A stretch of DNA of 52,008 nucleotides from Spirochaetales bacterium (GCA_013044245.1 JABEVK010000041.1:1-52008); one strand, 5' to 3'. Positions 25,321 to 35,220 are shown, numbered from the stretch's first letter. Notes: generated by a model not told the origin, from the letters alone. Numbers and translations are program-made.

Positions 25321-28300
25321 TTAGAGCGTTTCGCGTTTCGAGACTACCCCAGGGCCAGCCAAGCGGCTGACCCCGCCCCGTAACGGAGTGACTCGAATTT
25401 GGGTGCCGATGCGTTCTTTGATCTGTGCCACATGCGAAATGACCCCCACCAATTTGCCTCCCTGATGCAAGGCCGACAGGGTCTCGAGCGCGGTATCGAG
25501 GGCATCTTCGTCCAGGGTTCCAAAGCCTTCATCCAAAAACAAAGAATCTATACGTACCTGACGGCTGGTCATCCCAGACAGACCCAGGGCGAGCGCAAGA
25601 CTCACCATAAAGCTCTCACCACCCGAAAGGTTGCGAGTCGTTCGGGTATCTCCGCCATGATAGTTATCCAGGACCCCCAACTCTAGGGGACCGTTCTGCA
25701 CCAAAAGGTAGCGGTCTGACAGCCTAGCCAACTGTTGGTTGGCGTGGTGCAACAACCGATCAAAGGTGAGCCCTTGAGCAAAGTTACGAAATTTTTTGCC
25801 ATCGGCCGAACCAATAAGCGCACGTAAAGCCGCCCAGTCATCTACTAAGGCTTGCTGACGATTTTCTTGCCCTAGAAGGTCAGCGGCCAGAGACTCCAAG
25901 CGGGCCAGTTCGTTCAGTTTTGCCTGGATCGCACCGAGCTTCTGCTGAGTTTCTCTTCGTTGGTCTTCGAGACGGGTGCTGGCTTGTTCAAGCTCATCCA
26001 AGGTGAGGGGGGTTACCTGCCGGGCAACTTCAATTGCTTGCTGTTCGGTCCATGCCTTCTGGCGGGCGGCCAAGCCTGCGCGCGCGGTCTGTAGCTCAGA
26101 CCAGGCGGACTCCCACTCCGGTATTCGGCCCAGATCCGCTCGGCTGGTCTCAAAGGCATTTTGGTCAGAAAAGCCCGCCTCTTGGCGTCGCACGTCAAAA
26201 TCTCTTTGCCGTTGAATAACGCTGTGCTGTTTTTCCTCACAGCTGCGAGTCAACTGATCAATTCGCTCTTGGATAGCCGCCATCGCGAGCTTTGCCTCGT
26301 GCAGGTTTTGCTGGCAAGCGTCGACTTCAAGACGAAGCTGTTGTATTTGGGCCCGAAAGGTCTCTTCGGAGGGAACTTCAGTAAGGCCAGCCCGGCTCAG
26401 CACATCGCGGCGTTGTCCCTCTAAGGCCTGCAAAGCTTCTTGTGCGGTTTGCACAGCGGTACTGAGCCGTTGACTTTCTTCGTCCAGCCTTTGGGTATCG
26501 TATAGTCCCTGGATCACAGCCTGTTCCGCGTCGTGGCAACGCTTTTGCGCTTGCTTCAGGGCCTCTTCTTGAGCCGTCAGGTTAGCCGCTTTTTGCGTCA
26601 ACCGAACCAAAAACTCTTCACCGGGCATGATCACTCGTGGGTCGTCGTTCGTCCCCCAGGTCCAAGCGCCCCACAAGGCAACTCGGGTTTGTTCTAAGGT
26701 TCCTTCGGCCCGCAAACGCCCTTCGTCGGTGTCGCTGGCTAAGTTTTGGGCGTTCTCAAGCTGGGACTGCGCGAGTTTCTGGTTGGCTTGCAAGTTCCGC
26801 CAGGCAAGCTCGGCCTTTGCCAGCCATTCCTGGGCCCGCGTCAGGCCTTCTTCGGCGTGTGCCGTCTGCTCTTTCTGTGCTAAAAGCTGTTTATAAACCC
26901 GTTGCTGAGTTTCGAGGTCCAAGGTGTCACTGACTCCCGCCTCCCGGGCTGAGGCCAGCTCTTGCTCCTTCTGGGCACAAGTGTCGCTGAGTCCTTGAAC
27001 TAGAGTTTCGTTTTTACCGATGGCGACCTTGAGTTCCGTAACCTCGGTTAACAACTTTTCGGCTTGGCGTCGCTGAACCGCTACCTCATCGGTGTCTGTG
27101 CGCGCCTCTTGGGGCAATTGCTGAGCCCACGGGTGCTCTAAAGAGCCACACAGCGGGCAAGGAACCCCCTCGCTGAGTTGCGATCGGTGTTCCTCCAAGC
27201 TCAAAATCTGGGCGCGAAGGTCTGCCTTTTCTCCGGCTAAGCGGACGTTTGTTTGGACAACAGTGTACAATTCCTCTGTCTGCGCGTGAATTTGCCTTTG
27301 TTGTGTTAAAGATTTTTGCACGCTCTCGCGCTTTTGAACCAGATCGCTAAGCTCTGCCCTCAGCTGAGCTAGCCTCAATTCTTCCTTGGCATGGTCGAGC
27401 TGGGTCTGGACATCCTTAAGCTTAACGCCACCGGCCTCCGCAAATGCCGCGTCACTTTCGCGAAGGGACTGCTGGGCCCCTTCAACCTCACGTTGGGCAA
27501 GCGCCAGGGCTTGTTGCACCGTCTGGAATTCTTTTTGGCGTTCCTCGACGGCAGAAGCGGCCTGCTGAGCTTTGACGGTGAAGGCTTTGACGTTCGCCTG
27601 GGCCGCAAGAACCGCTTGCATCAAAATCTTGAGCTCAGGAAGAACGATCGGCAGAGTTCGCTGTGGGTCAGCTTCGAGGCTTTGGCTTAGGTTCTGAACG
27701 TTTTGTTGCGAATTTTGGGCATCTTGTTGGGCTTTTTCCAGGGTCTGTTGCGCTTGCTTGAGGCGCTGTTGCCCTTCTTGCGCGGCCTGCTCGACGGACC
27801 TCAATGCCGTTTGTTTTTCTTTCACCAACAAGTTAAGGTCGCGTAGTTGATTCCACACGGGGGTCAGTTCACGCTCCTGGCCCCTCTTGTGCTCGAACCG
27901 AGAACTCGCAGCGTCGAACTCGGCCTGCCGCAAAGCTAAGTTTTGTTCCCGTATGGTTTGTTCGGCGCAAGCCGCCTCGTAGTCGGTTTGTAACTGAGCC
28001 GCCTCACGACGGCTCTGGTCGAGCTCTTGAAAAAAAGCCCTCAAGGTGGCGGCTTGCCATGCCCTTTCTAAACGCTGGCGGTGGGGCTCAAAATCAAGTT
28101 CCTGCTGAGACAACAACGCTTCTTGTTTTGCCAGCTCTTCAGCTTGCTGGGCTAGTTTGGCCAAGCTCCGCCGCCAGTCTAACCCCTCTTGATAGATTTG
28201 CCTCTCGTTCTGCTGGTCTTGACTGGTCGTCTCGAGGGTGGCTACCTGAGCCTGCCAATCGGCGATTTCTTCGGGACTGGCTGGCGTTTGCCCCTGGAGC

Positions 28301-28914
28301 TGAGACTTGAGCTGGTCCAAACGATCAGTTTCTTGCTGCAAACGTGCATAGGTCTGGCGCGACAACTCCGAGTAGATCTTGGTGCCTGTGATTTGTTCTA
28401 ACAAGGGTCCACGTTCGTCGGGACTGGCCTGCAAAAATGAGGCAAACGCCCCTTGGGCCAGCAAGAGCGAGCGAGTAAACCGTTCAAAAGTCATCCCCGT
28501 CACCTTTTCGATCGCGGAAGCCACCTCGTTGATCGTGGCGCCCAAGGTTACCGAGGTCGTGAGGTTGGCAAGGTTCCGAAGTTGGTTTTGAAGTTTTCCG
28601 TTGGGCTGGCCGTGGGCGCGTTTTTGTCCCCAGGAACAGCGGTAACGCTGACCTCGGGTTTCAAACTCCACCACGGCACTACATTCCCCGGTCTGCCGCG
28701 ACATCAGGTCGTTACTAGAACTCGAGATAGAACCTAAACGCGGGGTACGTCCCCACAGTGCTAAGCAAATCGCATCTAAAATGGTAGATTTTCCCGCCCC
28801 GGTGGGGCCGGTGATGGCAAACAAGCCATTCGAATATTCAGGGGCGGTAAAGTCGATGAACCACTCACCTCGGAGAGAATTCAAATTTGCAAAGCGAACG
28901 TTGAGGATTCTCAT
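25321..28914 (-). CDS. sbcC: Exonuclease subunit SbcC (Rad50-like)
   Basis: This 1197-residue SMC-like ATPase works with the SbcD nuclease to open hairpins and process broken DNA ends. Walker A is GPTGAGKSTIL near residue 36. Long Gln/Glu-rich coiled coils flank a zinc-hook CPLC near residue 585 (VPCPLCGS). The C-terminal lobe has the signature LSGGESFMVSLALALG near residue 1095 and Walker B LFLDEGFGTLDED near residue 1125. The start overlaps the sbcD stop by four bases, as in most sbcDC operons. It ends 36 bases from the hairpin cluster of the facing operon. Confidence 0.96.
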   Translation of the reverse strand: MRILNVRFANLNSLRGEWFIDFTAPEYSNGLFAITGPTGAGKSTILDAICLALWGRTPRLGSISSSSNDLMSRQTGECSAVVEFETRGQRYRCSWGQKRAHGQPNGKLQNQLRNLANLTTSVTLGATINEVASAIEKVTGMTFERFTRSLLLAQGAFASFLQASPDERGPLLEQITGTKIYSELSRQTYARLQQETDRLDQLKSQLQGQTPASPEEIADWQAQVATLETTSQDQQNERQIYQEGLDWRRSLAKLAQQAEELAKQEALLSQQELDFEPHRQRLERAWQAATLRAFFQELDQSRREAAQLQTDYEAACAEQTIREQNLALRQAEFDAASSRFEHKRGQERELTPVWNQLRDLNLLVKEKQTALRSVEQAAQEGQQRLKQAQQTLEKAQQDAQNSQQNVQNLSQSLEADPQRTLPIVLPELKILMQAVLAAQANVKAFTVKAQQAASAVEERQKEFQTVQQALALAQREVEGAQQSLRESDAAFAEAGGVKLKDVQTQLDHAKEELRLAQLRAELSDLVQKRESVQKSLTQQRQIHAQTEELYTVVQTNVRLAGEKADLRAQILSLEEHRSQLSEGVPCPLCGSLEHPWAQQLPQEARTDTDEVAVQRRQAEKLLTEVTELKVAIGKNETLVQGLSDTCAQKEQELASAREAGVSDTLDLETQQRVYKQLLAQKEQTAHAEEGLTRAQEWLAKAELAWRNLQANQKLAQSQLENAQNLASDTDEGRLRAEGTLEQTRVALWGAWTWGTNDDPRVIMPGEEFLVRLTQKAANLTAQEEALKQAQKRCHDAEQAVIQGLYDTQRLDEESQRLSTAVQTAQEALQALEGQRRDVLSRAGLTEVPSEETFRAQIQQLRLEVDACQQNLHEAKLAMAAIQERIDQLTRSCEEKQHSVIQRQRDFDVRRQEAGFSDQNAFETSRADLGRIPEWESAWSELQTARAGLAARQKAWTEQQAIEVARQVTPLTLDELEQASTRLEDQRRETQQKLGAIQAKLNELARLESLAADLLGQENRQQALVDDWAALRALIGSADGKKFRNFAQGLTFDRLLHHANQQLARLSDRYLLVQNGPLELGVLDNYHGGDTRTTRNLSGGESFMVSLALALGLSGMTSRQVRIDSLFLDEGFGTLDEDALDTALETLSALHQGGKLVGVISHVAQIKERIGTQIRVTPLRGGVSRLAGPGVVSKRETL

Positions 28915-30170
28915 ACGGCATCGTGGGGACTCGCCTGCCCAAGCCCCGACTCCTCAACTGTGGTTAAAATTTCCTGGTAGAGGCGACGCAACACTGCCCG
29001 TTGCGATTCAGGGGTCTGGTTCGCCTCAAGACAGCGCTCAAAGACTTCAATGGGTGTCAGGTCGTCGAGCGAGATTTCGGGGCTGTCTTGCAGAACCCGC
29101 TTGGTGAGCCCTAAATTTCGCACCCGCAAAATTTCTAACGGCGAGCCTTCGGCCCCCGTACCGGCGGCACGCTCCAAGTCTTCGCGCAGGGTTCCAGTCG
29201 CCGCAAGACCGTCATATAGCAGTTCAAGCCACACCGATTCCCCCGTCAACCTCAGTTCGGTCAGGGCCGTCAGAAGGGTGGGCAGGTCACCGCGTAGGGA
29301 AAGTAACTTTTGAAACGTAGGCACCTTCAGCAAGCTCACCTGTGCCGACCGTCCCTGAAAATTCACGAGACAGACACTCTTTTGCTGACCGGCTTCGCCA
29401 AAACCCATGGGAAGGGGCGACCCCGAATAGCGTACCAGCGGGCTCCCCACCTCTTGCGGAACGTGCAGGTGCCCCAAAGCGGTGTAATCGGCCCCAGCAA
29501 AGATAGCCGGGCCAACGTGGCCTAGTGTTCCCACATACAGCTCGCGGACCCCATCGCCCTCGGCGGTCACGCCCCCCGACGTAAACAGATGCCCGGTCAA
29601 AATCAGGGGTACCTCGCGCTGGGCTTTTTGCTCGGCGGCCAGCCGCGCTTGTTGGGCCGCACTTACCACCTGGGCATAGTGCTCGGCCACAGCCGCCTTC
29701 AGGAGTTCCTCTTTTTCTGTGACGGTTTCACCAGATTCTTGCAAGCGCAAGTCGCGTTCGCGCAGGTAGGGAACGGCCCCCACCACGGCTTCAGGCAACC
29801 CCTCGGAGTCCAAGAGCACCAGCACCTCGTTGGCCGGTTCCGTGTACAAGGCCGTGACATGAATGTTCAAGATTTTCAGCAAGGGGCCCGGCGCCTCTAA
29901 AAAGGCGGCCGAATCGTGATTGCCCCCTACCACCACCACGTGGTGCACCGAGGTGCCCTGCAGGCCCATCAGGAACTGATAGTACAGCTCTTGGGCCCTA
30001 TGAGGCGGCGTTGTCGTATCAAAGACATCACCGGCGATCAACAGCACATCAACCTGTTCGCGTCGCACCTCAGCGGTCAGCCAGCGTAAAAATGCCTCGT
30101 GTTCCGTGTCGCGCTTTTTCCCGAACAGGGATTTTCCTAAGTGCCAGTCGGCAGAGTGAAGCAAACGCAT
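28911..30170 (-). CDS. sbcD: Exonuclease subunit SbcD (Mre11-like)
   Basis: This 419-residue Mn-dependent nuclease has the calcineurin-like phosphoesterase motifs in order: SADWHLG (about residue 7), IAGDVFDT (about 45), VVGGNHDS (about 80), LTGHLF (about 190) and ALGHLHVPQ (about 230). A C-terminal capping domain follows. It begins three bases after the mbfA stop and overlaps sbcC, so mbfA-sbcD-sbcC are probably one transcript. No strong ribosome site is visible. Confidence 0.96.
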   Translation of the reverse strand: MRLLHSADWHLGKSLFGKKRDTEHEAFLRWLTAEVRREQVDVLLIAGDVFDTTTPPHRAQELYYQFLMGLQGTSVHHVVVVGGNHDSAAFLEAPGPLLKILNIHVTALYTEPANEVLVLLDSEGLPEAVVGAVPYLRERDLRLQESGETVTEKEELLKAAVAEHYAQVVSAAQQARLAAEQKAQREVPLILTGHLFTSGGVTAEGDGVRELYVGTLGHVGPAIFAGADYTALGHLHVPQEVGSPLVRYSGSPLPMGFGEAGQQKSVCLVNFQGRSAQVSLLKVPTFQKLLSLRGDLPTLLTALTELRLTGESVWLELLYDGLAATGTLREDLERAAGTGAEGSPLEILRVRNLGLTKRVLQDSPEISLDDLTPIEVFERCLEANQTPESQRAVLRRLYQEILTTVEESGLGQASPHDAV

Positions 30171-30173
30171 CCG

Positions 30174-31130
30174 TCAGGCGTTACCGATCAAAATACCCGT
30201 AAAGAAGACCAACACCCCGCCCACGATGACCTGAAAGGCAGCCGAAAGGAACTTGGTGTCCATAAACTTCCACCGAATCCACGAAATAGCCGTCAGTTCT
30301 ACCACCACGACGCCCGCTGAAAGGAAGGTTGCCACCCAAAAGTGCGGTATCAAGTACGGCAAGGCGTGGCCAATTCCCCCCAGAGCGGTCATTAACCCGC
30401 TGGTAATACCGCGCAACAGCGGTGCCCCGCGACCCGATAACGACCCATCATCGCTTAAAGCTTCGGCAAAGCCCATCGAAATCCCGGCGCCCAAGGCCGC
30501 CGCCAAGCCGACTAAAAAGGTACTCCAGGAGTTATGCGTGGCAAAGGCCGCCGCAAACAGGGGCGCTAGCGTTGACACCGAGCCGTCCATCAAACCGGCT
30601 AAACCAGGCTGAACGTATTGAAGCACAAACATCCGCCGCGCCGTCTGGTCTTCTTCGTCCTTGACCGATTCGGTGAGGTTGGCTTCGCCGAGCTTGGCGG
30701 CCAAGTTCTCGTGGTGATCTTCGGCTTCGGCGAGGTTGAACAATAGCTCGCGAATCGACGTATCCGCCGAGCCTTCGGCGGCTTTGCGGTAAAAGCGTGC
30801 GGTTTCAAACTCCATGTCGGCGGCGTACTTGCGTACCTCGTCCAGCCCCAGAGGACGCACCTGCCACAGCGGCTTTTTCCGCACAAAACCCGCTACGTCC
30901 TGGCGACGAATCAGGGGCAAGTGTTCGCCGAACTTTTGCCGGTACAGGGTAAACAGCCGCCCGCGGTGACCAATTTCTTCTTGAGCCATGTCGTCAAACA
31001 CCTGAGCCGAGGCAGGAAAGTTTTCACGTAAACCTTCGGCAAAGTCACGGTAAATGCGGCTGTCTTCTTCTTCGTTCGTAATCGAAAGTGCCAAAATTTC
31101 CTGTTCAGTCAGGTCACGAAATCGTTTCAT
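30174..31130 (-). CDS. mbfA: Membrane-bound ferritin-like iron exporter MbfA (rubrerythrin-VIT1 fusion)
   Basis: This 318-residue fusion has an N-terminal ferritin-like four-helix domain (about residues 5-145). Its di-iron ligands sit in EEEDSRIYRDF, MAQEEIGHRGRL, MEFETARFYRKA and AEAEDHHENLA. A C-terminal VIT1/CCC1 membrane domain covers about 165-318, with GLAGLMDGSVSTLAPLFAAA at its start. MbfA proteins export iron, protect against peroxide and are often under Fur/Irr control. It follows the cNMP-binding/MBL gene by about 20 bases and precedes sbcD. The placement with DNA-break repair genes fits oxidative stress defence; that link is inference. Confidence 0.92.
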   Translation of the reverse strand: MKRFRDLTEQEILALSITNEEEDSRIYRDFAEGLRENFPASAQVFDDMAQEEIGHRGRLFTLYRQKFGEHLPLIRRQDVAGFVRKKPLWQVRPLGLDEVRKYAADMEFETARFYRKAAEGSADTSIRELLFNLAEAEDHHENLAAKLGEANLTESVKDEEDQTARRMFVLQYVQPGLAGLMDGSVSTLAPLFAAAFATHNSWSTFLVGLAAALGAGISMGFAEALSDDGSLSGRGAPLLRGITSGLMTALGGIGHALPYLIPHFWVATFLSAGVVVVELTAISWIRWKFMDTKFLSAAFQVIVGGVLVFFTGILIGNA

Positions 31131-31150
31131 AATGGCTTTATTGTAATCAA

Positions 31151-33361
31151 CTAAGTGAGACCCGGCAAGGCAAAACGGGCCAGACGCCGTTCGTACAATT
31201 CAAGCACCTTCCATTCGACAATGGGAATCCGTCGAATTTCTTGTCCTGATAACACCAGCCCCCGTGCATCGGTGCGGGCCCGTACCGTAACGTTGCCTTT
31301 GCCACGAAAGAACAGGCTTTCTTCGCCGCAGACTCCGCCGCTCTCAAGAGTTTCAAACACATCGTCTTCAAACGACAAATCTAGGGTCCCAGCTTCAAGC
31401 ACAAACAGAAACGGCAGACTAAAATCGACCACCTCGTCTAAAACGGCACCGGCGGGAATCTCGAGCGAGTGTGAGGTACGTGCCAGGCCCATCTGCCGAA
31501 TTGACGAAAGCGATTCTCCGAACATTTCGGTCGCTTGCAAAAACAACGTTTGCCGCGAAACTCGCTTGAGTTCCTCGAGGTCAGTGTTGCGGCGGGCAAA
31601 GATCACAAATACTTCACGGGGAATTTCAAGCACCGTCACGAAGCTTTTGGCTCGCCAGGTCAGGTGAGCGTCATGTCCGGTCAGCACCGAAAGCTCACCG
31701 ATCAACGTACCCGCCGACAATAGCGTCTGAGACCCCGAAGCGGCATCAACGGCCTCGGCCACCCCGGTGACCACCAAAAACACCTGCTCAAAGGGTTCCC
31801 ACTTTCGCTGAAGCACAGTACCGAGACTATGTTCCATCAAGTTCCCGTTCAAAAGCAGGCCAAGCTCCCAGTCAGGAGCATCGGGAAAGTAAGCCCTGAG
31901 GTAGGTTTCGGCGAGCCGAATGCGAAAATCTTGCCGCGCGGGAATCAGCACGTCATGCACCCCAAAAGCAGCTTCGGTACCGATCTCTTTTTCACGGGGG
32001 GTAAGTTCTCGCGCCGTATGGGCCAACACTAACTTTCCCGAAGTGTCGGTTGCAAAGTCTTCGGCGTCGCCGTGAATCATTCCTCCGCCAATATCCACCT
32101 TTTTGAGGTCGGCAGGTTCGGCAAGCTTTTGCCGAAAACTTTGGTAAAGCTGACGCGAGTAGTCGTTGGCAGTGGGGTCGTCCAAGAGCATGGGCTTGAG
32201 CACTGAGTTCGCGGCGATATCGGCCAGGTGAGCGTACGATTTGGAGCCGCCCTGCCAGGCCGCACGAAAAAAGAAAAGGTTGGTTTCGACCGGATGAGGC
32301 GACCACACCGGCATTACCGACAGGCCCTCGACATCGTTCCACTCATCAAAGCGCAGGTCATGGAACTCGAAGGTGCCACTAAAGCTGCGCTCCGAGACAC
32401 CCATCAGTGCGGCCATCTTTTTCATGATCGAAGATCGTACAAGTTTGGTCGCATAGTATTTGATTTTGCGGTCAGTACGAGCCAATGAGGGTAGCCCCGC
32501 AAAGTGGTCATCGTGCCCGTGGGTCTGAAAAACCCCTTCGATCTCGTTGACACTGACCCCAACAGAGGTTAAAGCCGAGAGAATGTTAGGCCCGGCGTCG
32601 ACAAGGTACAACCGGCCTTGAAACTGCAAAAGACTCCCCATACACGGCCGGTTGGTGTCCCAGCCGTCCCCCTCCCCCAGGTGAACCACCGAAAAGTATT
32701 CCCGCCGGAACCGGGTAACACCCAAGCGGACGGCAGGTTCATACAACATTCCGGGTGCGAGGTTGAGGTCGACCGTCAATTCCTGGTCGGCCGACACAAA
32801 GGTAAAGCGGTTGACCCCATCACGGCGAATCCGCAAGCCGGGCCGCAGTTCGGCAGACTCGCCATCAAGCGGACAAAACTCTAGCAGTTCTTCGGATTGA
32901 CGGATCTTTCCAAAGGCAAACCAGCGCTTTTCGCGCACGATTTCGGCGGCAAATTCGGGGGGAATGGCGCAGGCGTTAATCTCGTCCGAATCCGCCAGGC
33001 CGTAAGTCCCCCGAAAAAGGTACTCACTCAGCGAGTGAATACCCCGAGAGTGGCCGATGACCAGGGGTCGGGTGCCAGTGTTGCCGGGGTGCTTGGGCAA
33101 AATCATCCCTTGACGGTAGAACATCTGCAAAAGAGGGAACTCGGCCAAATTGCAAAACTGCCCATTTTGGGTGGCGAGGTCAGACAACAGGATGGCGTTG
33201 GGACCATTCTCGAACTTGACGCCATTGACCTCCACCTCGCGGATAAGGCCACGGCGCATCAGCAATTTGGTCACGTCGGGCGGACAGCCGCACAGCACCG
33301 TCAGGCGATGTTCGGGGATAACCAGATAATAAACACCCGGTACCACGGCGATCAGTTCCAT
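31151..33361 (-). CDS. Metallo-beta-lactamase-fold and tandem cyclic-nucleotide-binding domain protein
   Basis: This multidomain protein has about 736 residues from the preferred ATG at 33361, which has ggagg six bases upstream. The longer frame to 33427 has no ribosome site. An N-terminal region of about 230 residues is unassigned. An MBL-fold hydrolase domain carries THGHDDHFAGLPS near residue 280, the His/Asp metal motif. Two cNMP-binding-like beta-rolls follow, at about 505-620 (GTLIGELSVLTG) and about 640-730 (ESGGVCGEESLF). The first keeps the GE of the phosphate cassette but lacks the usual Arg. A cyclic-nucleotide-controlled hydrolase or oxygen/redox sensor is possible. The substrate is unknown. 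Confidence 0.75.
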   Translation of the reverse strand: MELIAVVPGVYYLVIPEHRLTVLCGCPPDVTKLLMRRGLIREVEVNGVKFENGPNAILLSDLATQNGQFCNLAEFPLLQMFYRQGMILPKHPGNTGTRPLVIGHSRGIHSLSEYLFRGTYGLADSDEINACAIPPEFAAEIVREKRWFAFGKIRQSEELLEFCPLDGESAELRPGLRIRRDGVNRFTFVSADQELTVDLNLAPGMLYEPAVRLGVTRFRREYFSVVHLGEGDGWDTNRPCMGSLLQFQGRLYLVDAGPNILSALTSVGVSVNEIEGVFQTHGHDDHFAGLPSLARTDRKIKYYATKLVRSSIMKKMAALMGVSERSFSGTFEFHDLRFDEWNDVEGLSVMPVWSPHPVETNLFFFRAAWQGGSKSYAHLADIAANSVLKPMLLDDPTANDYSRQLYQSFRQKLAEPADLKKVDIGGGMIHGDAEDFATDTSGKLVLAHTARELTPREKEIGTEAAFGVHDVLIPARQDFRIRLAETYLRAYFPDAPDWELGLLLNGNLMEHSLGTVLQRKWEPFEQVFLVVTGVAEAVDAASGSQTLLSAGTLIGELSVLTGHDAHLTWRAKSFVTVLEIPREVFVIFARRNTDLEELKRVSRQTLFLQATEMFGESLSSIRQMGLARTSHSLEIPAGAVLDEVVDFSLPFLFVLEAGTLDLSFEDDVFETLESGGVCGEESLFFRGKGNVTVRARTDARGLVLSGQEIRRIPIVEWKVLELYERRLARFALPGLT

Positions 33362-33451
33362 GAGCAGCCTCCGTTGTTCGATTTTCAACGGTTTTTGCGA
33401 AGTATGCAACCCCGCTCGCAAAGCCACGAAAAACCACGTATACTAACGGGT

Positions 33452-34408
33452 ATGCCTGACGCCTCCCTGCGCCCCCATTTGGATGCTGACGAACAAAGCC
33501 GACTGAAAAAGATCGCCCTTGTTTCGTGGCTTAGCATTATCGGTAATGCGCTTTTAGCGACAGCCAAAATCCTCATAGGAATGACCGCTGGATCCTGGGC
33601 AGTCGTCGGGGATGGAATCGATTCGTTCGGCGACATTTTGTCGTCGGTTTTAACCCTTATCACCAGCCTGATTATTGCTCGCCCCCCAGACCGACGCTTC
33701 CCCTGGGGCCGCCAAAAAGCTGACACCGTGTCCACTAAGCTTTTGTCCTTTGTCATTTTCTTTTTTGGTGCTCAGTTGTCTTACTCGTCGTTTCTGAGTC
33801 TGATTCACCACGACATACGCCCCATCCCCGAGGCAGCGGCTTTTGTCGTGACGGGCATTTCGATTGTCGCCAAGATCTTGCTGTCGTTGTTATTGTACCG
33901 AGCGGGCAAAACCAGTGGCTCGGCTATGCTGATCGCCAACGCCAAGAATATGCGCAATGACATTGTCATTTCGGTGGTGGTGCTTTTGGGGTTGGCATTT
34001 ACCTGGATTTTAGGGGTGGGAACCATCGACATGATTTTTGCCTTTTTGGTGGGCTTATGGATCATGCGAACGGCCGTCTCAATTTTTATGGAAACCAACA
34101 CCGAACTCATGGATGGCTTGGACGATAAGTCAGTCTATTATCAAGTCTTTGACGCTGTTCAGGCCGTCCCAGGAGCCCTCAACCCCCACCGGGTACGCAT
34201 TCGCAAATTTGCCCATTACTACCTAGTTGACCTGGACATTGAAGTTGATCCCACCCTTACCATCGCTGACGCCCACCAAATCAGCCAAAAGGTCGAAGAC
34301 TCGATTAAACGCCGCTTACGCAACGTCTATGACATCATGATTCACGTGGAGCCCTTGGGGAATGTGGAGCGTAGCGAACGCTACGGCCTGACCCGCGAGC
34401 AACTCTAG
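33452..34408 (+). CDS. Cation diffusion facilitator metal transporter
   Basis: This 318-residue CDF exporter has six helices followed by a cytoplasmic metal-binding dimer domain (about residues 225-305, VRIRKFAHYYLVDLDIEVDP). The intramembrane site shows Asp57 and Asp61 in helix 2 (GDGIDSFGDI). Helix 5 carries Asn166 and Asp170 (AKNMRND), where zinc-type YiiP has His and Asp. The metal may therefore be Mn or Fe, not Zn; this is inference. The ATG at 33452 is chosen although the frame is open upstream to 32897, because the upstream part is antisense to the MBL gene. A TATACT -10 box at 33439-33444 would place the transcript start right at the ATG, and no ribosome site is visible. Confidence 0.88.
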   Translation: MPDASLRPHLDADEQSRLKKIALVSWLSIIGNALLATAKILIGMTAGSWAVVGDGIDSFGDILSSVLTLITSLIIARPPDRRFPWGRQKADTVSTKLLSFVIFFFGAQLSYSSFLSLIHHDIRPIPEAAAFVVTGISIVAKILLSLLLYRAGKTSGSAMLIANAKNMRNDIVISVVVLLGLAFTWILGVGTIDMIFAFLVGLWIMRTAVSIFMETNTELMDGLDDKSVYYQVFDAVQAVPGALNPHRVRIRKFAHYYLVDLDIEVDPTLTIADAHQISQKVEDSIKRRLRNVYDIMIHVEPLGNVERSERYGLTREQL

Positions 34409-34425
34409 ATTTCCTTCAGAAGAAT

Positions 34426-35160
34426 TTACTGGGAAGGTTTAAGGTCCTTGAGACGAAAGTCACTGAGAATCCTCTCAACCAAAACCTTCGAGCGTTCAAT
34501 GAACTCCTCCTCTTTTTTCGTCGTCAAGGGCGCTATGACCCCCTGAAGATTGTGAAAAAACGCCCCCCCCAACCACAAACAGCGGTTCTGCGCCTTGGCG
34601 ATCTGCGAACCGGGAGCGTTGGCCTGATACAAGGTCACATACGACGCCAGTTCGTTAGGGAGCTTTTCCTTCCAGGGGAGCAACGTTGTCAGCTCGTGAT
34701 CCAGTTTCGCCCATTCCTTGGGAAGACGAGCCCTGAGAAGTTGACTAAGCGGAGGCCAAACCTGGCGCGAAAACCAATCCAAGGTCCCGTACAGCTTATC
34801 GACATCAGGACTCAGCTGGGAGTCGGCTGGCAACCCCAGGGCCGGGTAGCCTTGAATGCGCTGGCGGAGCTTTTCGATGACACGGTCAGCGTACGAAACC
34901 GTCGGACGTGGCGGCGGTGGCGGCCCCGCGTCTTGGGCGCGCTGGGCCTCAAGGATCAGCTCTTTGACCACCTGAATTTCAACCGCAATAAAGCTTTCTA
35001 ACTCACTACCCCGGCGTAAAGCCTCGGTCCAGCGTTGTTCAAAGGCTTTTTTTCGGGCGGGTGACTGAAAAAAGTGGACGATATAATGGTCATATTCCTC
35101 GCGAATCTTAGCAATAGCCTGATCAATCTCGAAGGGTTTGAGTCGTCTCATCAGGAACAT
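34426..35160 (-). CDS. Unknown alpha-helical protein divergent from operon B
   Basis: I do not recognise this 244-residue protein. It has no signal peptide and no membrane segment. It is mostly helical and charged, with a proline run (PPPPPRPTVSYADRV, about residue 80) separating two helical regions. The second half has LPWKEKLPNELASYV and WLGGAFFHNLQG. It diverges by about 60 bases from the CheY-CheX-kinase operon and ends 18 bases from the CDF gene. The start is ATG at 35160 or the ATG three codons on; neither has a clear ribosome site. Position next to a signalling operon suggests a partner or output protein, but nothing in the sequence proves it. Confidence 0.7.
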   Translation of the reverse strand: MFLMRRLKPFEIDQAIAKIREEYDHYIVHFFQSPARKKAFEQRWTEALRRGSELESFIAVEIQVVKELILEAQRAQDAGPPPPPRPTVSYADRVIEKLRQRIQGYPALGLPADSQLSPDVDKLYGTLDWFSRQVWPPLSQLLRARLPKEWAKLDHELTTLLPWKEKLPNELASYVTLYQANAPGSQIAKAQNRCLWLGGAFFHNLQGVIAPLTTKKEEEFIERSKVLVERILSDFRLKDLKPSQ

Positions 35161-35220
35161 TATCGGGAAATTTGTTTTTTGGGGAAAGGTGTACTAAACT
35201 TTTTTGCGCAAGGAGAAAAA

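Noticed and set aside
26010-28740. Many medium frames opposite sbcC
   Set aside because: All are antisense to the coiled-coil and ATPase coding sequence and show no protein family features.
32897-33451. 185-codon N-terminal extension of the CDF transporter frame
   Set aside because: It is antisense to the start of the MBL/cNMP protein, lacks CDF similarity, and the family N-terminus begins at 33452.
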